A stretch of 8,420 bases of DNA, taken from contig JASFTV010000143.1 of assembly GCA_050050615.1 (NCBI GenBank), positions 1 through 8,420 on the forward strand, given 5' to 3'. Made by a program: the position numbers and the translations under genes. Shown in pieces: positions 6,036-8,420 of this stretch (position 1 is the stretch's first letter; the number at the start of each line of letters is the position of its first letter). The notes below the pieces were generated by a model. The model worked only from the letters and a program-made list of their open reading frames with translations. It was not told the DNA's origin and ran no database searches. Source of the DNA: JASFTV01 sp050050615 (GTDB lineage: Bacteria > Desulfobacterota > DSM-4660 > Desulfatiglandales > HGW-15).

Positions 6036-6052
6036 CAAACCTCCTTGGTTTG
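6036..6052 (-). promoter_or_regulatory. Hairpin containing the lipoprotein ribosome binding site
   Basis: On the minus strand, CAAACC (6052-6047) and GGTTTG (6041-6036) form a perfect 6-base stem with the 5-base loop AAGGA. Loop plus 3' arm together make up the AAGGAGG Shine-Dalgarno of the lipoprotein gene, so folding would partly hide it. The stem has three G-C pairs and is only moderately stable. A regulatory role is inference. Confidence 0.45.
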
Positions 6053-6385
6053 ATCTATTTTGGTACTTTCTGTACAATTCAACACGTTTGAACTAAGGGA
6101 CTTTCTGTGTTTGTGAATTCTCGTCCCTGAGCAGGCGGTAGGCAAAATGGCTCCACACGGCCAACCGCGCTCCCTTTCCCAACAGGATCCCTTGCGATGC
6201 CTTCCTTTAAACGGGGGGCTGGGGACAAATCCCTTCATTGCTTTTTCCCAGATAACAAAAAGGAGATCATAAAACCAGATATCTCCTTTGCCCCCTCTCA
6301 TACTGTTTATACCCTGTGATGTCAATGAAATACAATCCGTTTGACTTGAAAGGGCTTATCTGGTAATCAAACAGTCGTATTCAAG
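6053..6385. other. Divergent intergenic region between lipoprotein gene and ileS
   Basis: About 330 bases that must hold the promoters of both divergent genes. Toward the lipoprotein gene there are small palindromes GTAC-5-GTAC (6063-6075) and TTCAA-5-TTGAA (6078-6092), and the 9-mer ACTTTCTGT occurs twice, near 6065 and 6101. Toward ileS, TTGACT (6341-6346) is a fair -35, but no good -10 lies 16-18 bases beyond; TACAAT (6331-6336) is a fair -10 without a -35. A minus-strand frame across 6035-6325 is open, but its composition is not protein-like. No T-box leader elements are recognised. Confidence 0.5.
6259..6289. repeat. Perfect 9-base inverted repeat upstream of ileS
   Basis: AAAGGAGAT (6259-6267) and ATCTCCTTT (6281-6289) form a perfect 9-base stem with a 13-base loop. 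On the minus strand the 3' arm runs into T5 (6261-6257), so it could act as a weak intrinsic terminator for transcription leftward. On the plus strand it is followed by GCCCCC and would not terminate. It may also be an operator or a decayed repeat. Confidence 0.5.
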
Positions 6386-6401
6386 GATGGAGGCCTGCTC
6401 A

Positions 6402-8420
6402 ATGGATTATAAGGAAACACTCAACTTACCTAAGACCGATTTTCCCATGAAAGCCAATCTGGTCAAAAGAGAACCTGATATGATTGAGAAATGGGATAGA
6501 GAAAAACTCTATCATAGAATGCGGGAGACCTCTAAAGGTCGAAAGCGTTACATGCTTCATGACGGTCCGCCTTATGCGAATGGCCACATCCACATGGGCA
6601 CCGCTTTCAACAAGGTCCTGAAGGACATTATCATCAAGTCCAGGCAAATGGCAGGGTTCGACGCCCCTTATGTGCCTGGCTGGGACTGCCATGGCCTGCC
6701 TATCGAGCACAAAGTTGACACAGAACTGGGGGCGAAGAAGACAGAGATGTCCCTGGCTGAAATAAGACAGTACTGCCGCAAATACGCGGAAAAATACATC
6801 GATATTCAGAGGAATGAATTCAAGCGCCTGGGCGTCCTGGGAGAATGGGAAAGGCCGTATCTCACCATGGCTTTTCCTTACGAAGCCACAATCGTGAGGG
6901 AATTCAGCAAATTCGCCCTTGATGGAAGTATTTACAAGAGCAAAAAGCCGATCTATTGGTGTACCTCCTGCCAGACGGCCCTTGCAGAGGCAGAGGTGGA
7001 GTATGGGGAGCATTCCTCACCTTCCATCTTCGTCAAGTTTCCTATGATCTCGGATCTCAGCCATGACTACCCCTCCCTTAAAGGAAAAGAGGTTTCCGTG
7101 GTCATATGGACCACCACGCCGTGGACAATACCTGCCAATCTGGCCATCGCCCTCCATCCTGGTCTCGATTACGTCGCCGTGGACACGGGTAACGACCAGG
7201 TATTGATCTTGGCCAAAGGTCTTATGGATATATGCATGAATTCCTTCGGCATAGAGACCTACCGGGTCATTGAGGCCTTCAAGGCCACCAAACTGGAAAA
7301 GCTTAAGGCAAAACACCCCTTATATGATAAGGAATCTCTTATCGTCCTCGCCTCTTATGTCACCCTCGATGCCGGGACCGGTTGCGTTCATACGGCTCCC
7401 GGCCATGGTCGAGAAGACTACGATACAGGCCTAGAGTACAACCTTGATGTGTATTCTCCAGTCGACAACGCTGGCAGATTTACAGATGATGTCCCTTTCT
7501 TTGCAGGTCTTGAGGTATTTGAAGCCAATTCGATCATCAATCAAAAGCTCGATGAATTGGGGGTACTCCTAAAAGAGGAACCGATTACCCACGAATATCC
7601 TCACTGCTGGCGTTGCAAGAATCCGGTCATTTTCCGGTCTACCGAGCAATGGTTCATCTCTATGGAGAAAACCGGCCTCAGAAAAAATGCCCTTCGAGCC
7701 ATCAAAGAGGTCGCATGGATACCCAGCTGGGGTCAGGACCGCATCTACGGCCTTATCGAAAACCGTCCTGACTGGTGTATATCGCGACAAAGGGCGTGGG
7801 GCGTTCCGATCACCGTCTTCTATTGCCTGGGATGCAGAAAGATGGTCATTTCGGAAAAGATCATTGACCACGTCATCCAACTGGTCGAAAAATCCGGAGC
7901 CGACATCTGGTTTCTCGAACCCGAAGAGAACCTTTTGCCACCTGGCACATCCTGCCCAGACTGCGGTTCATCACGCTTCAAAAAGGAGACCGACATATTG
8001 GACGTCTGGTTTGATTCTGGCGTCAGTTATGCGGCGGTCATGGAGTTCCGAGACGATCTGGATAGCCCATCAGACCTTTATCTTGAGGGAAGCGATCAGC
8101 ACCGAGGATGGTTTCACAGTTCGCTTCTGTGTTCTGTGGGAACGAGAGGAAAAGCGCCCTACAAGAGTGTACTCACCCACGGCTTTGTCGTGGACGGTGC
8201 TGGCAAGGCGATGCATAAATCAGCCGGAAACGTGATTTCTCCGGAGCAGCTTATAAGGAATTACGGCGCTGAAATTATCAGACTCTGGGTTGCAGGTGAA
8301 GATTATCGGGATAATATCCGCCTGTCCGAGGAGATACTCCAACGCTTAACCGAAGCCTATCGGCGTATTCGAAACACCTGCCGATTTATCCTTGGAAACT
8401 TGTACGACTTTGACCCCTTA
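6402..8420 (+). CDS. ileS: Isoleucyl-tRNA synthetase, N-terminal 673 residues
   Basis: A cytoplasmic class I aminoacyl-tRNA synthetase that charges tRNA-Ile and edits misactivated valine. The gene runs off the right edge; full-length bacterial enzymes are about 930 residues, so the anticodon-binding domain and any C-terminal zinc site are outside the window. Visible in order: the HIGH-equivalent HMGT (64-67) after GPPYANGHI; GWDCHGLPIE (93-102); the CP1 editing domain with TTTPWTIPAN (237-246) and GTGCVHTAPGHGREDYD (325-341), including Asp339 at the expected editing position; NRPDWCISRQRAWG (454-467); two CxxC pairs (475/478 and 518/521) that look like a zinc ribbon; DILDVWFDSG (531-540); YLEGSDQHRGWF (560-571); and AMHKS (603-607) in place of KMSKS. 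The ATG is preceded by GGAGG with 8-base spacing. No tRNA-type T-box control is apparent. The identity is certain. The HMGT and AMHKS variants are notable but lie in otherwise intact motifs. Confidence 0.98.
   Translation, partial: MDYKETLNLPKTDFPMKANLVKREPDMIEKWDREKLYHRMRETSKGRKRYMLHDGPPYANGHIHMGTAFNKVLKDIIIKSRQMAGFDAPYVPGWDCHGLPIEHKVDTELGAKKTEMSLAEIRQYCRKYAEKYIDIQRNEFKRLGVLGEWERPYLTMAFPYEATIVREFSKFALDGSIYKSKKPIYWCTSCQTALAEAEVEYGEHSSPSIFVKFPMISDLSHDYPSLKGKEVSVVIWTTTPWTIPANLAIALHPGLDYVAVDTGNDQVLILAKGLMDICMNSFGIETYRVIEAFKATKLEKLKAKHPLYDKESLIVLASYVTLDAGTGCVHTAPGHGREDYDTGLEYNLDVYSPVDNAGRFTDDVPFFAGLEVFEANSIINQKLDELGVLLKEEPITHEYPHCWRCKNPVIFRSTEQWFISMEKTGLRKNALRAIKEVAWIPSWGQDRIYGLIENRPDWCISRQRAWGVPITVFYCLGCRKMVISEKIIDHVIQLVEKSGADIWFLEPEENLLPPGTSCPDCGSSRFKKETDILDVWFDSGVSYAAVMEFRDDLDSPSDLYLEGSDQHRGWFHSSLLCSVGTRGKAPYKSVLTHGFVVDGAGKAMHKSAGNVISPEQLIRNYGAEIIRLWVAGEDYRDNIRLSEEILQRLTEAYRRIRNTCRFILGNLYDFDPL

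Noticed and set aside
6035..6325. Minus-strand open frame of 96 codons upstream of the lipoprotein
   Set aside because: Composition (many Trp, Arg, Gly and Cys in no pattern) is unlike a folded protein, and it occupies the space needed for two divergent promoters.
7687..8235. Plus-strand 182-codon frame inside ileS
   Set aside because: It is a different frame of the certain ileS coding sequence and shows no recognisable domain; the same holds for the minus-strand frames under ileS.

Overview
The window reads as ordinary chromosome of a Gram-negative bacterium, most likely a deltaproteobacterium (Desulfobacterota). This placement is an inference from the gene types: a DUF3568-type lipoprotein, a DUF2080-type protein, an mgtE/DHH pairing, and an IleRS with HMGT and AMHKS signature variants. 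I see no rRNA, tRNA, CRISPR array, complete insertion sequence or phage module.

Left part, minus strand (31-4167): a small GNAT acetyltransferase is preceded 31 bases upstream by a 62-residue DUF2080-like protein. A gene-free stretch (704-1083) follows. Then comes a set of three genes read from right to left: a DHH-family phosphoesterase, the magnesium channel/transporter mgtE, and a second GNAT acetyltransferase. Their gaps are short enough for one transcription unit. The roughly 310-base region in front of the DHH gene (4168-4477) is rich in overlapping inverted repeats that can pair in mutually exclusive ways.

Middle (4478-5625): a C-terminal remnant of a TIM-barrel sugar phosphate isomerase/epimerase (minus strand) has lost its N-terminal half. 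Directly beside the break is a strong sigma-70-like promoter reading the other way. It should drive two overlapping small genes, a two-helix membrane protein and a cysteine-containing protein I do not recognise.

Right part (5632-8420): a DUF3568-like lipoprotein (minus strand) converges on the two-gene unit, with 6 bases between the stop codons. Its Shine-Dalgarno sits in a small hairpin. After about 370 gene-free bases, isoleucyl-tRNA synthetase (ileS, plus strand) begins and runs off the window with 673 codons visible.

Most of the window is housekeeping. The points most worth a second look are the possible switch-like leader of the DHH gene, the isomerase truncation next to a promoter, the orphan DUF2080 gene, and the unnamed two-gene membrane operon. 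I did not find a convincing new multi-gene system.
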